The position numbers and the translations under genes were made by a program. The notes below the pieces were generated by a model that was not told where the DNA came from, ran no database searches, and was given only the letters and a program-made list of their open reading frames with translations. A stretch of DNA of 64,000 nt from Rhizobium chutanense (GTDB lineage: Bacteria; Pseudomonadota; Alphaproteobacteria; Rhizobiales; Rhizobiaceae): contig NZ_NWSV01000022.1 of the NCBI RefSeq assembly GCF_002531935.1, forward strand, positions 1 to 64,000, written 5' to 3'. Positions 8,210-17,610 of the stretch are shown one piece after another; the stretch's first letter is position 1, and each line of letters begins with the position of its first letter.

Positions 8210-9826
8210 TTACGCGGCGGGCGCGGCGCGCGAGGTTTCGATGCGCTTCAGTCCATCGGTGATGGCCGCGAGCCCTTCCCGCAGCGTCTGCCCTATAGTG
8301 CCCGGACCGATGTCGATTGGAGGATTGTCAAGCATGGCTACAATGTCGCTGCCGTTGAGATAATCGAGCTTCTTCTGGACTGTGGTTCGGACACGCTCGG
8401 TCGCGCTCGACAGTGCCTCACCGTTGCGTTCGGTGATGGCGGAGAGCTGATCTGAAAGCTCTCCTCCGAACTGCAGGAAGATGTCGTCGACATACCTCCA
8501 CGTTCCGCCGCGGGCTTCCACATCGACCATCTGGTTGATCTTGCTCTTTACCTCATCCCGCAGCGTCAAGGCAGTGTCGAGATGAGCCTGCCATATAGCT
8601 ATGATACTTTCGACCGAGTTCTCGATGGATTTGGTCCTTTCGGGCTGGTCTGCGATGCCAAGAAGGACCAGAAGTTGATCATCGTTACCGAGCCGCGGGA
8701 CCACCGCTGCGATCAGACGCTCCACAACCGCGCGCCTACGGGCTGCATCGCCTAGTTCCTTCGGCCATTGCGACGACACTATCTTCGCAATCCTCTCAGA
8801 ATTCGCGTTCTCTAGCGGATAAGAAAGCTGTCGCTCCTGAGCCTTTGCCTTGATCAGACGGAACAAGGACTCTACTACCTCGTCTTGATCGAGAGCGCCC
8901 GTTGGAACTCTGTTCAGATCGATCCCATTCACCACGACCTCTTCGCGGCGGTCGCCGTTTGTCTCGCCCTGCCCCGCCCCATCGGGCATGTCATCCACAT
9001 ATTGAAGATTTCGCAGATTCTCAGGATAGGCCAGCATCAACAGAAGTCGGCCGGCGAAGTTGTGCAGCGTTGCCTCCTGCTCTTCCGGAGGCGTCGCAGC
9101 CAGCACACGTTGCAGCCAATCCGCGATCTTCGTGGTCAGATGGGACAACTCTGCGGTCTGTCCCGCGCCAATTTGCGCGCTGAGACTTACTGCGTGATTG
9201 GAAATGGTCGCGGCCGCGGCGGCAATGCCCTCCTTCACTTCCGGGAGAAGCTGCTCCAGGAGCTCAGCCCCGCCTTCACGCTTGCTTCTCTCTTCAGTTT
9301 CTTCAACACTCCCTGCAGAGTTCCCTTCCGCGCTATCGAGCGCCGTCATCGGCCGATTGAATTCTTCAGAGTCGTCGGGTGGAAGAAATTGGGAGTTCTC
9401 CTCGGCGTTCATCTCAAACTGCTGAATGTCTTCTTCAGTTAAGATTCCTGCTTCCTGCATGTCAGGCAACCTCATGCGGAAGTTCACGAAATACTTCTTC
9501 ATCACCTTTTGGACCTGCGGGAACCCGGCCTTTCCACCATCAGCCAACTTGACGAGGATAACGCCGTTTTCGTTCATCCTGCCCGTGCCTCTCCGCAGAA
9601 GCGAAAAGTTCTCCTTACTACTATCCTCATCATCTTCAAAAGGCATGTTTTTCAAAGTTTGTGCCAATCCATTGAGCTTTTTCTTACTCACCAGGACAGC
9701 AGGCTTCCGCAGATCGCCAACCGTGCCGACCGCAAAGCAGAACTCCAAATCCGCTCTGTTCTTCGTCTGGTCGATCAACTGCAGAAATTTCTTCGCTCTT
9801 GTCCTATTGTGCTTCATTCCGGCCAT
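8210..9826 (-). CDS. T6SS-linked protein of unknown function
   Basis: An intact 538-residue frame with start ATG 9826, preceded by GGAGAG. No family is recognised. The N-terminal 150 residues are basic and look folded (RTRAKKFLQLIDQTKN, RKPAVLVSKKKLNGLAQTL, RGTGRMNENGVILVKLADGG). An acidic, Glu/Ser-rich linker follows at about 150-190. The rest looks predominantly helical and amphipathic, with few Cys and no signal peptide or membrane span. It is the last gene of the leftward T6SS block, about 300 nt downstream of tssM, in the same direction, and may be cotranscribed. An effector, an effector adaptor or an accessory regulator are all possible from its position. Function not inferred further. 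Confidence 0.6.
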   Translation of the reverse strand: MAGMKHNRTRAKKFLQLIDQTKNRADLEFCFAVGTVGDLRKPAVLVSKKKLNGLAQTLKNMPFEDDEDSSKENFSLLRRGTGRMNENGVILVKLADGGKAGFPQVQKVMKKYFVNFRMRLPDMQEAGILTEEDIQQFEMNAEENSQFLPPDDSEEFNRPMTALDSAEGNSAGSVEETEERSKREGGAELLEQLLPEVKEGIAAAAATISNHAVSLSAQIGAGQTAELSHLTTKIADWLQRVLAATPPEEQEATLHNFAGRLLLMLAYPENLRNLQYVDDMPDGAGQGETNGDRREEVVVNGIDLNRVPTGALDQDEVVESLFRLIKAKAQERQLSYPLENANSERIAKIVSSQWPKELGDAARRRAVVERLIAAVVPRLGNDDQLLVLLGIADQPERTKSIENSVESIIAIWQAHLDTALTLRDEVKSKINQMVDVEARGGTWRYVDDIFLQFGGELSDQLSAITERNGEALSSATERVRTTVQKKLDYLNGSDIVAMLDNPPIDIGPGTIGQTLREGLAAITDGLKRIETSRAAPAA

Positions 9827-10122
9827 TATATCTCTCCAGTTTCCTGTTCTAGATCAGTGTACGTCGGTTGATAGGGTGGGACAGGATCTGATCACCCAAC
9901 TTCCCGAAGATCTGCCTGATGGAGGTGACCGCGCTCTCCAGCGGTCTAGTCGAGCGGGAAAGCGGCGCGCCGAGATCAAGCGACGATCGCCGCCAGTCGC
10001 AGCCGTGACCGCCTCCGATCCGGCCGGCAACCGACATGCCGACCTCTCCCGCCGCAGACCTGCGTGGGCGTCTCGTGACCCCATAGGGCTTTCCCAGCGC
10101 CAGTCGGATGCTATCCCGGCGT

Positions 10123-13100
10123 TCATAAGAAATCTGGACATCGGAATTCTGACAGCAGATTGCGGGACAACGGGCTCATCACGCTGTCAGGCTGGAGGTT
10201 AAAAACTGCCCAATGGCGACCGGACACCAGTCGTACCTGAATAAGGTCCCCTCCTCCCAATGGCTGCTTATCCGCCTCATTTAAGAGGCGAAACAGCGCC
10301 CAATGGCCGCTCTTGGAGAGGGTGGCGCCTTGAAAACCGATGAAAGCGACGGAAGCGCCGCCGACGCCGCCGGCCGTAGGCCAATGGAAATGCATGGCCG
10401 CCGCGGCCGTTCCTCGTCGATGTTCGAGGCGCTGGCCGTCGATGTCTACCACCACCTGGTCTGTCAACGGATCGGTCTCGGCGACGGTGAGCAGGAATCC
10501 AACTGACACCTGGCCGGCATCATCGAACATGGTGTCGCGGATCGTGGCTGCCCGTTGGAACTGGGCCAAGGTATTGCGGCCGATAGGGAAATCGACACCG
10601 CTCGTTGGCCGAAACTGCCACGAACCTTTGGATTTGTCGACGAATGGGGAAAGGTTCTCGGCGAAGAAAGTGTCGATCTCCGCCTTGCGGCCGAACAGCC
10701 GGGCGAAATCGCTCAAAGGGATATCCCGGCGGGATCCGCTCGCGAAGGGATACCGTCCTTCGGTAGCCCGTCGGCACAAATCGCCGGGGCCGCCCGCCCA
10801 ACCGCTCGCCAACCCGCGCCTCATGCCGCTGACGGTTAGGTCCGAGCTGTGGCGGCTGAGGCCGAGGATCCATTGCCGGATGGGTTCGGGCAGATCGGCC
10901 GCCCCCGCCTCGATCTGTTGGATGGCGACGCCCGCCTGCCCGTTGTGTTCCAAGATGTTCGAACCCGCCAGCCCCTGCGCCTGGCTGAGGGAGCGATACA
11001 GTTCGCCGAGATCCCGGAGAGCACTGTCGATCGGCGCCTGCGCGCCCGCTTGGCTGTTCGACGGCACTTCGACCAGCTGGTGCAGCCACCGGAAATGATC
11101 GCCCATATAGAGCTGGACGTGAGCTTCAGGCGTGTCCGCGGCCGGTTGAGACCGGAACAGTGCCTCGAGCTCGCTTGGCAACACCTCGCCCTGGGGGACA
11201 CTGTCACCTTTCGTCAAGCCGTCCTCGGGAGCCGGTGGTTGCTTGAGCTTTAGCTCCTGCGCCGCCGCGAAAAGGAACAGGCGCATTGGTGACGTCGGCG
11301 CGGACAGCGTGTTCAAGGTGCGCAGCGCGTCATCGATACCCCCAGACGGGCGGATGGACATATCGCCAATGAGCTGGTCCCAGCGCAACGCGAACTCCTG
11401 AGCGTAGAGATCCGCCGCCGAACGCCGCAGCTTCTGGCTCACATCACCGGCTGCAATCGGCGCGACTACCTGTGAGTCGAGAACCCAGCCTTCTGCAGCG
11501 ACAGCGTCAGCCACTTGCGGCAGCAATCGCAGGAAGGTTCCGTAAAACCCCGCCCTCGTGTAGATGCCAGGAACCCCCTCGCTGAGCGGCTGTCCCGATT
11601 TGCGAGCCAGGACGCCCTGCGCCAGCGGCCCGGCATGGTCGGCCAGACGCCAGGTTGGCGCCCGCGAGGCTTCGGGACTGGTCGCGATGATGTCGAGGAC
11701 GCGGCGCGCCATCGAGACGGTCTGGAGCTTCGCGCGGCTCCTCTCGATCAGTTCGCCATTAAGCTCACTATGGGGCAGCGGCCCTTCCATGAGTGCATCC
11801 AGGTGATCAGCGAGCGCGCTGCGCAGGCCGGCATCGGCTTCGGCCGGAAACATCACTCGCCAGTCGGCAGCCATCCAGTTTTTGACGACCGCGCGCTGGA
11901 GCGGACCCTGCTGACCCAGCATCAGGTAAACCTTTAACGCCTGGTAGACGAACTGATCATCGTCGTGCCGCTCGACCAATAAGGTTTCCAACCGGAACAT
12001 CAGCCGCGGCAGCAGGATGGTGTTCACGGCGCGGCGGTACGCCGCGAGCGTCTGAACCTTGATTTTCTTACTCTGGTCGAGACCCGAACTTGATAGGCGG
12101 CCGCCCGCGCTGTCGCCGTTGGCATCACGCAGCCGCTGAAGCAGTGGCAGGATGGGTCGAAGATCGCCACTCTCAACCCGGTCGAGCTTCAGCTTTTCAG
12201 CCCCTCTGGCATAGCTGCCAGCCATTAGGCGAACGCTCTCGATCAGCTGAACATTCCGAATATAGCTGAACGTCCATAAGACGCTGGCGGTAACAATGAC
12301 CGCCGCTATCATCGTGTAGGCGCCATACCGGATCCGCCGCTGGCGCCGATCGAAGCGGTGATTGGCATCGACGAGCCCAGCTTCGGCGAAAACGACTTCG
12401 CGCAGCAGCCGGCTGATGAAATAATTACGGCCCGGGCCACGAAGCGCTGTACAGGGCGGCTGAGCGATCTCGAAGGTCTGAGATCTGGCGTTCGCAACTC
12501 GATCGAAGGGCATGCCAATTTGCGTGCCGCTTAAGAAGTAGACGCCGCGGAGCATAAGCGGTTCCTGGAACGAATTCCCGCCAAAGGCTTCCTTCAAGAA
12601 CTGTTGCGTCAGGTGCTTGAGGCTAGCGACCTGCTGTGGGAAGCCGAACATGAGCGCACGACGCTGGAGGTTGCTTTCGTGCTGCATTCGTTCAAGCAGC
12701 CTTTCGTTTAGGCGGCCAACAAGCGCATCGTATGCTGCGGCAAACGCCATCGGATCGCCTTCGTCCTCCGACGCCTCTTGCGCAAAGGTGAACCCCCACA
12801 CCGCCTCCCGCCCCTCGCGACCCAGATCGTCGAAGAATTCAACAAATCCCGCCAGCAGATCGCTCTTAGTGAAAAGCACATAAATCGGCAGTTGCAGGCG
12901 AAGCTCCCTGTACACTTCGAGGAGCCGCTCACGGATACAGCGCGCGCGATCGGCGAGCACTTCCTCGGATGTAGAATTCAGCTCGCTGATTGCGATCGTG
13001 ACTAAGACACCGTTCAGCGGCTGCCGTGGCCGGGAGCGTCTGAGCATACGAAGCAAGCCACGCCAAACCGCTTTGTCCCGGTCTGCATCACCCTCCTGTA

Positions 13101-13728
13101 CCGTGTAGCGCCCAGCAGTGTCGACGAACACCGCGTCATCGGTGATCCACCAGTCGCAGTTTTCCGTACCCGCTAACCCACCGGCGGCTCTCAGACCGGA
13201 CCTCGCCGCCATCGGAAAGCTGAGCCCGGAATTGACTATTGCTGTGGTCTTCCCCGAGTTGGGCGGACCGATCATCACATACCAGGGCCGCTGATAGAGC
13301 CACCGCCTGCTGATACCTCCTGCGTAGCGGCGCCCCTTGAGTGTGGTAAGGGTCTCGCGGAAACGATGACGAATCGCCTCCAGCTCTCTTTCAGCAAGCG
13401 TGCTGGCTTGCCCCACACTTCGGTCGGAAGGCCTTGGGTCTCTCTTCTTCTGCTCGGCCCCACCCGCGTCCAGCGCTCCCGACACTCGTGATTGGACGAG
13501 GTCTTCAAAATAGGCCTGAACCTTGTAAAGCTGGGACTGGATCAAGTAGATCACGGTGTATCCGACCGGAATCAGCATCGATGCCGCGATCTGGCTGCGA
13601 AGGCTGTCAAGCGGCGCAAATCCTCCGACCGAGATATGCGGTCCGAGCGTGAAGATTAAGGCACATACGATCGCCGCCCCGCCGACACGGAGCCATTGCC
13701 ACCTAAGCGCTTTCTTGATTGACTGCAT
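10123..13728 (-). CDS. tssM: T6SS inner-membrane protein TssM (IcmF)
   Basis: 1201 residues, the usual size of TssM, the large inner-membrane subunit that forms the T6SS membrane complex with TssL. Two hydrophobic segments lie near residues 12-30 and 40-60. The IcmF NTPase-like domain follows with a Walker A motif GPPNSGKTTAIVNSG near residue 155. A third membrane segment lies near 475 (TMIAAVIVTASVLWTFSYI). The remainder is the large periplasmic domain with IcmF-C features (FHWPT, WALFRLL near the C terminus). It starts 9 nt after the tssL stop, so the two are cotranscribed. No tssJ lipoprotein gene is seen, consistent with rhizobial systems that dispense with it. The frame is intact. Confidence 0.93.
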   Translation of the reverse strand: MQSIKKALRWQWLRVGGAAIVCALIFTLGPHISVGGFAPLDSLRSQIAASMLIPVGYTVIYLIQSQLYKVQAYFEDLVQSRVSGALDAGGAEQKKRDPRPSDRSVGQASTLAERELEAIRHRFRETLTTLKGRRYAGGISRRWLYQRPWYVMIGPPNSGKTTAIVNSGLSFPMAARSGLRAAGGLAGTENCDWWITDDAVFVDTAGRYTVQEGDADRDKAVWRGLLRMLRRSRPRQPLNGVLVTIAISELNSTSEEVLADRARCIRERLLEVYRELRLQLPIYVLFTKSDLLAGFVEFFDDLGREGREAVWGFTFAQEASEDEGDPMAFAAAYDALVGRLNERLLERMQHESNLQRRALMFGFPQQVASLKHLTQQFLKEAFGGNSFQEPLMLRGVYFLSGTQIGMPFDRVANARSQTFEIAQPPCTALRGPGRNYFISRLLREVVFAEAGLVDANHRFDRRQRRIRYGAYTMIAAVIVTASVLWTFSYIRNVQLIESVRLMAGSYARGAEKLKLDRVESGDLRPILPLLQRLRDANGDSAGGRLSSSGLDQSKKIKVQTLAAYRRAVNTILLPRLMFRLETLLVERHDDDQFVYQALKVYLMLGQQGPLQRAVVKNWMAADWRVMFPAEADAGLRSALADHLDALMEGPLPHSELNGELIERSRAKLQTVSMARRVLDIIATSPEASRAPTWRLADHAGPLAQGVLARKSGQPLSEGVPGIYTRAGFYGTFLRLLPQVADAVAAEGWVLDSQVVAPIAAGDVSQKLRRSAADLYAQEFALRWDQLIGDMSIRPSGGIDDALRTLNTLSAPTSPMRLFLFAAAQELKLKQPPAPEDGLTKGDSVPQGEVLPSELEALFRSQPAADTPEAHVQLYMGDHFRWLHQLVEVPSNSQAGAQAPIDSALRDLGELYRSLSQAQGLAGSNILEHNGQAGVAIQQIEAGAADLPEPIRQWILGLSRHSSDLTVSGMRRGLASGWAGGPGDLCRRATEGRYPFASGSRRDIPLSDFARLFGRKAEIDTFFAENLSPFVDKSKGSWQFRPTSGVDFPIGRNTLAQFQRAATIRDTMFDDAGQVSVGFLLTVAETDPLTDQVVVDIDGQRLEHRRGTAAAAMHFHWPTAGGVGGASVAFIGFQGATLSKSGHWALFRLLNEADKQPLGGGDLIQVRLVSGRHWAVFNLQPDSVMSPLSRNLLSEFRCPDFL

Positions 13729-13737
13729 GGCTTGTCT

Positions 13738-15039
13738 TCATTGTGTCTTTGTGATGATGATTTGAATCCGACGGTTCCGCGCGCGGCCCTCGGGCGTGTG
13801 GTTCGAAGCGACCGGTTCTCCGCTCCCTCTGCCCTCTTCTCGCACGCGGCCTGGGTCATCCATCATGGATTTGATAATCTCGGCAGCTGCGCTCGCACGC
13901 GCGAGCGAAAGGGAATCGTTTGAAGGGAAGGCGAGTGATTGCACCGGAATGGCGTCGGTGTGCCCGGTCAGGAGGACCGATCCCGACTCACCGTTCAGAG
14001 AACGACCAATTCGTAAAAGAAGCGGCAGGAACATTTTCTTCACTTCCGGACTAGCAGAATCGAACATCCCGGAGGCGCGAATGATAACGACGATCTGCTG
14101 TGGGTCCTCGGACACAGTGACAAGCCCTTCGCGGATTTCGGGCTCGAGGAAGTTACGCAGTCGGTCGCTGCTCATAACAACCTTTGGTGGCAATGCGATT
14201 CTCGCCGATCTGACAACGCCGTTCGGCGGCAATGTCGCGATATCGTTGAAGACAGCGTCGGCGCGGGCATTTAATGCATGCAGGAGTCCGGTATAGATCG
14301 AGAGGAGTAATCCTGCCCCAAACGCTACGACGGCCCAGATTGGAACGATTGTGCGGCGTGGCTTCGGATTATTTGAGTTCCTCCGCCAGTGCGGGGATAG
14401 TTCGCGCTCGAAGTCACCACGGGCTGCTCGGATCAGGCGGTAGACGTCTTCGCACAGCACACTGAGCTCTGCGGCTCCTCCCGCAGTGACGCGGTAGCGG
14501 CCTTCGAAGCCCAACCTCATGCAGTAGTAGAGCAGCTCCAGCAGTTCTATATTGATGGCCGGTTCATTTTTCAATTGCGTCAGCAGATCGAAGAAGCGCT
14601 CGCCGCCCCAGGTATCGCTGAACAGCGATCCCACCAAGCTGCGCGTCGTCCAGACGCTGTTGCTGCCCCAGGCTGTGTTCAGAACGATGTCATCGATGGT
14701 CGCGCAGAGGGCGTATTTGCAGACCTTGATCGCTCGCGAGGGCAATCCGAGCGGCGTGATCCGACGCTCAAAAGCATCGATCTCCCGCAGCACCCTAAGG
14801 CGCAGTGCTTCAACGTCGATATGGCTAGCACTGCTCTTGAGCTGAGCGCTGAGACCCAGCAGCGCCGCCGCGGCCGCGACCAGTGGATTAAGTCGGTCGA
14901 GCGCAAGCATCTCCCAGGTAAGTTCGTCCGCCACTGGCGATGACGGCGAAGGGACAGCCAACTGCTCCTCGGCGTGAAGGAGGACGAGTGGCTGGGATTT
15001 TGGCATCGTTTCCTCAATCACCATCATCAACCCGCCCAC
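13738..15039 (-). CDS. tssL: T6SS TssL (DotU/IcmH) with C-terminal OmpA domain
   Basis: 433 residues. The N-terminal DotU domain shows NPLVAAAAALLGLSAQLK, CATIDDIVLNTAWG and LELLYYCMRLGFEGRYR, all signatures of TssL. One membrane segment lies at about residues 235-255 (IVPIWAVVAFGAGLLLSIY). The C-terminal 150 residues are an OmpA-like peptidoglycan-binding domain (LLTGHTDAIPV, LSLARASAAAEIIK, EGRARNRRIQI). This is an 'evolved' TssL that can anchor the complex to the cell wall. The start overlaps the 3' end of tagH by 13 nt; a start a few codons downstream is equally possible. Confidence 0.92.
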   Translation of the reverse strand: MGGLMMVIEETMPKSQPLVLLHAEEQLAVPSPSSPVADELTWEMLALDRLNPLVAAAAALLGLSAQLKSSASHIDVEALRLRVLREIDAFERRITPLGLPSRAIKVCKYALCATIDDIVLNTAWGSNSVWTTRSLVGSLFSDTWGGERFFDLLTQLKNEPAINIELLELLYYCMRLGFEGRYRVTAGGAAELSVLCEDVYRLIRAARGDFERELSPHWRRNSNNPKPRRTIVPIWAVVAFGAGLLLSIYTGLLHALNARADAVFNDIATLPPNGVVRSARIALPPKVVMSSDRLRNFLEPEIREGLVTVSEDPQQIVVIIRASGMFDSASPEVKKMFLPLLLRIGRSLNGESGSVLLTGHTDAIPVQSLAFPSNDSLSLARASAAAEIIKSMMDDPGRVREEGRGSGEPVASNHTPEGRARNRRIQIIITKTQ

Positions 15040-16247
15040 TTCCCTTCGGAGCGGACGCTCTCATCGTGGGATCGGCGGGCGGGTCGACTACGCTCTCGCA
15101 CTGGGCGCGCGAAGTCGGCGCCGAAGCTCCGGAGCAAATCGGTTTCGATGCTCGATACGACGTCATTGAAGACGCGCACGTACGCACTCCGGTTTCGCGC
15201 CTTATGGTTGCGGTGCAAAAGGGAACGGGGCCGCCCCATCGCCTTCTCGATCCCTGCTAGGGACAAGCGTGCACGGACGCTGGACAGAGCCTTCTGCACA
15301 GCCGCGAATGACACGTCATGCGTCCCACGGTCGGTGAAGGCTTGCTCAACGGCCAGGTCTCCGCGGAGGGACCCGCTGGAGTCATTGCACAGAACTGCGC
15401 GCAACGCCTCGCCGACATCGGGAACGAGACTCAGGGTTTTTTCGTCGGAACTCTTATTTCTGAATAATTGTTCGCCAGCTCTCGCTCGGAGAGTATGCTG
15501 TGCAGCGCGGCGGAATACAGAAGCATTTTCCCTGCACGATCCAGCACGCTTACGATGCCGGCATTCCGGACATCTGCCAATGATAAGCCGCAGGCGGCAA
15601 GGAAAGCCGTGACCGCCGCTCGATGATTCTTGGCGAGATGATTGCTCCACCTTGGGTTGCGTCAAGATGGGGGCCCGATCTGGCACACTGTCTGCGTAGA
15701 TATCCCACGGACTTCTCATCATGCCCGCCAGCGCGTCTAAACGAGTGCCTAAGAACGGCAATGGTAGGAACTCGCCGTCCCTCAGGTCCAGCAGCGCTTC
15801 TTCACCCCGGGTGCAATTGCCCGCCAGGAGCGACGAGGCCGTTTCGAGGGGGCCAAGAAGACTCAACTCCTCACTTGTCGCTGCAAGTTGTCCCTCCGGT
15901 TCGGCGGCACTCTCCGCAATGGATATCGAAGGCGACACCGCGACGACATCGGTCATATAGGCGCCGATCTGAATAACATCGCTGGTTTTCCGGGCGACCG
16001 GCGCCTCTGACGGAAGCGGCACCGCCTCGTCATTTTGACATGTGTCGTCGCGGCCTCGGTCGATCAGTACGTATCGCCGTGCCATGCACTCGATTGAGCA
16101 GTGGGATTTCGAGACCATCTGCTGATCATCCGGCAGAACCAGGCTGTTGCCTGCTCGGCTGGTAGTCAGTCCACCAGCCGCGTCGCCCGGCACGAGATAT
16201 TCCGGAAAACTACATCTATTGCTGTGTACACGTAGCGTGAGGGGCAT
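15027..16247 (-). CDS. tagH: T6SS FHA-domain protein TagH (Fha), middle segment out of frame
   Basis: Fha/TagH proteins bind phosphothreonine and take part in T6SS assembly or its post-translational control. The N-terminal 95 residues look like an FHA domain (LVLPDDQQMVSKSHCSIE, RYVLIDR), although the usual Gly-Arg core is altered. The C-terminal 130 residues match the conserved TagH domain (DVGEALRAVL, LRGDLAVEQAFTD, AGIEKAMGR, DLLRSFGADFARP). Between roughly residues 200 and 260 the translation is Cys/Arg-rich and unlike the family. The alternative frame there reads AVTAFLAACGLSLADVRNAG and SILSERELANNYSE, which is what the family should have. Two compensating indels near 15640 and 15440 therefore keep the frame open but scramble the middle. 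Function is doubtful. Confidence 0.75.
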   Translation of the reverse strand: MPLTLRVHSNRCSFPEYLVPGDAAGGLTTSRAGNSLVLPDDQQMVSKSHCSIECMARRYVLIDRGRDDTCQNDEAVPLPSEAPVARKTSDVIQIGAYMTDVVAVSPSISIAESAAEPEGQLAATSEELSLLGPLETASSLLAGNCTRGEEALLDLRDGEFLPLPFLGTRLDALAGMMRSPWDIYADSVPDRAPILTQPKVEQSSRQESSSGGHGFPCRLRLIIGRCPECRHRKRAGSCRENASVFRRAAQHTLRARAGEQLFRNKSSDEKTLSLVPDVGEALRAVLCNDSSGSLRGDLAVEQAFTDRGTHDVSFAAVQKALSSVRARLSLAGIEKAMGRPRSLLHRNHKARNRSAYVRVFNDVVSSIETDLLRSFGADFARPVRERSRPARRSHDESVRSEGKWAG

Positions 16248-16254
16248 TGGTGGG

Positions 16255-17610
16255 CTAACTCAAATGTGGGTTCTGTCCGGCTCGGATGGCCCAGAGAGCC
16301 ATTTCGAGATTTGGGAAGTCGCCAGCAACGTGCAGCGCCAAGCCGGCGGATTGGGGCATATCCTTCCAGAAGCGGCTATTTTGATCGATCTCGAAATAGC
16401 TGAATCCAACATGGAAGGGGATCTGACGCGGCGCGACCGGTAGGGGATTGATGATAATGCCGGGCAGTGCGACATTGACGAGTTCCGTGATTTTCTCCGC
16501 CGGGCCGATCTTAATCTGAGACGGGAACTCGCGCCGGAGGCGCTCGACCTCAATATCAGCCCGAGCAGCCAGCACGAAGCTCGAGGTCGTAAAGAGAGAG
16601 CGGTCGGCCACCTCAGCCACATGGACACCGTATTTTTGCCGCTGCAGCGGTACGGGGACCGCAGTCTGCTCAATCACTGCACCCAGCGAAGCCCGGATCG
16701 ACTGTATCACTGGCAAAAACGCCTCCGCGAGAGAGTCGTGCTTGTAAACACCAAGGGTCGGGGCACGTTTATCGACGCGGGCGAACGTGGCTAGTTCACC
16801 CGCCAACTGGAGCATGAGAACATACAGCGATTCCGGATTTACAACGGCGGCCTTGGACAGGTGGCAGAAGTACGGCTCGTACCGATTGATCGCCTGCAGC
16901 AGAAGGAAGTCCGCGAGCTCTGCAACCCGGTTCGTTCCCGACTGGGAGACCCGAGTGGCCAGAGCTTCACCACGATGGTGAAGCAGGCCGGTGATCTCAG
17001 TGATGTAGTTCGAGAGGACCCGGGAGCTGGCGCAGTCGGGGGTTGGCGGCACGTGCGTTTCGTCCAGAATGATCTGTCGGTCGGCCCGGACCTCTATGAT
17101 ACGGGCGATTGGGATGCAAGTGTAGCCAGACCGGTCTGCCGCGTCCGGCAGCAGTCGAAAATCCAGCCTCGCTACGTCGATGGAGGCGCTGCCTCGCTCG
17201 CCAGCGTTGGTGTCGACAACATCCTCAGTGGAGACTGCGAAGCGGATAGGTACGTCAATTCCCGCTTGCGCGTCGGTTTCAAGAGCGCCGGGTTGATAAA
17301 ACGGTACCGCCAAGTGAATAAGCGAATCTCGAAAATCCGGCGGAACGTCGTAGGGAGTTGGCTGGTTGGCTTCGTCAGGAATACTGAAGGGCATCCCGTC
17401 CTCCAAGACGCCGCGAGCCGCTTCGATGGCGATCTTACCGAGACCAAGCAGCTCTCGATTGAGCCGCAGCTCGCTGATACCCCACCCGTACCCATGCAAA
17501 ACCGCCGTCCTGCTGCGCACCAGCTGTTCGACGTGACGATCGGCCTGCTGAAAATGCTGCGGGCGGAGGAACAAGCCCTCCGACCAGACGACCCTATTAT
17601 TCCACGACAT
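16255..17610 (-). CDS. tssK: T6SS baseplate protein TssK
   Basis: 451 residues, the family's usual size. TssK is the trimeric baseplate component that links the TssF-TssG wedges to the membrane complex. The N terminus is diagnostic: VVWSEGLFLRPQHFQQADRH. Other family blocks are YEPYFCHLSK and, near the end, FHVGFSYFEIDQNSRFWKDM, followed by the FPNLEMALWAIR tail. It is the first gene of the leftward T6SS block; tagH follows after 7 nt. The upstream region holds no obvious promoter match that I can defend. Confidence 0.93.
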   Translation of the reverse strand: MSWNNRVVWSEGLFLRPQHFQQADRHVEQLVRSRTAVLHGYGWGISELRLNRELLGLGKIAIEAARGVLEDGMPFSIPDEANQPTPYDVPPDFRDSLIHLAVPFYQPGALETDAQAGIDVPIRFAVSTEDVVDTNAGERGSASIDVARLDFRLLPDAADRSGYTCIPIARIIEVRADRQIILDETHVPPTPDCASSRVLSNYITEITGLLHHRGEALATRVSQSGTNRVAELADFLLLQAINRYEPYFCHLSKAAVVNPESLYVLMLQLAGELATFARVDKRAPTLGVYKHDSLAEAFLPVIQSIRASLGAVIEQTAVPVPLQRQKYGVHVAEVADRSLFTTSSFVLAARADIEVERLRREFPSQIKIGPAEKITELVNVALPGIIINPLPVAPRQIPFHVGFSYFEIDQNSRFWKDMPQSAGLALHVAGDFPNLEMALWAIRAGQNPHLS

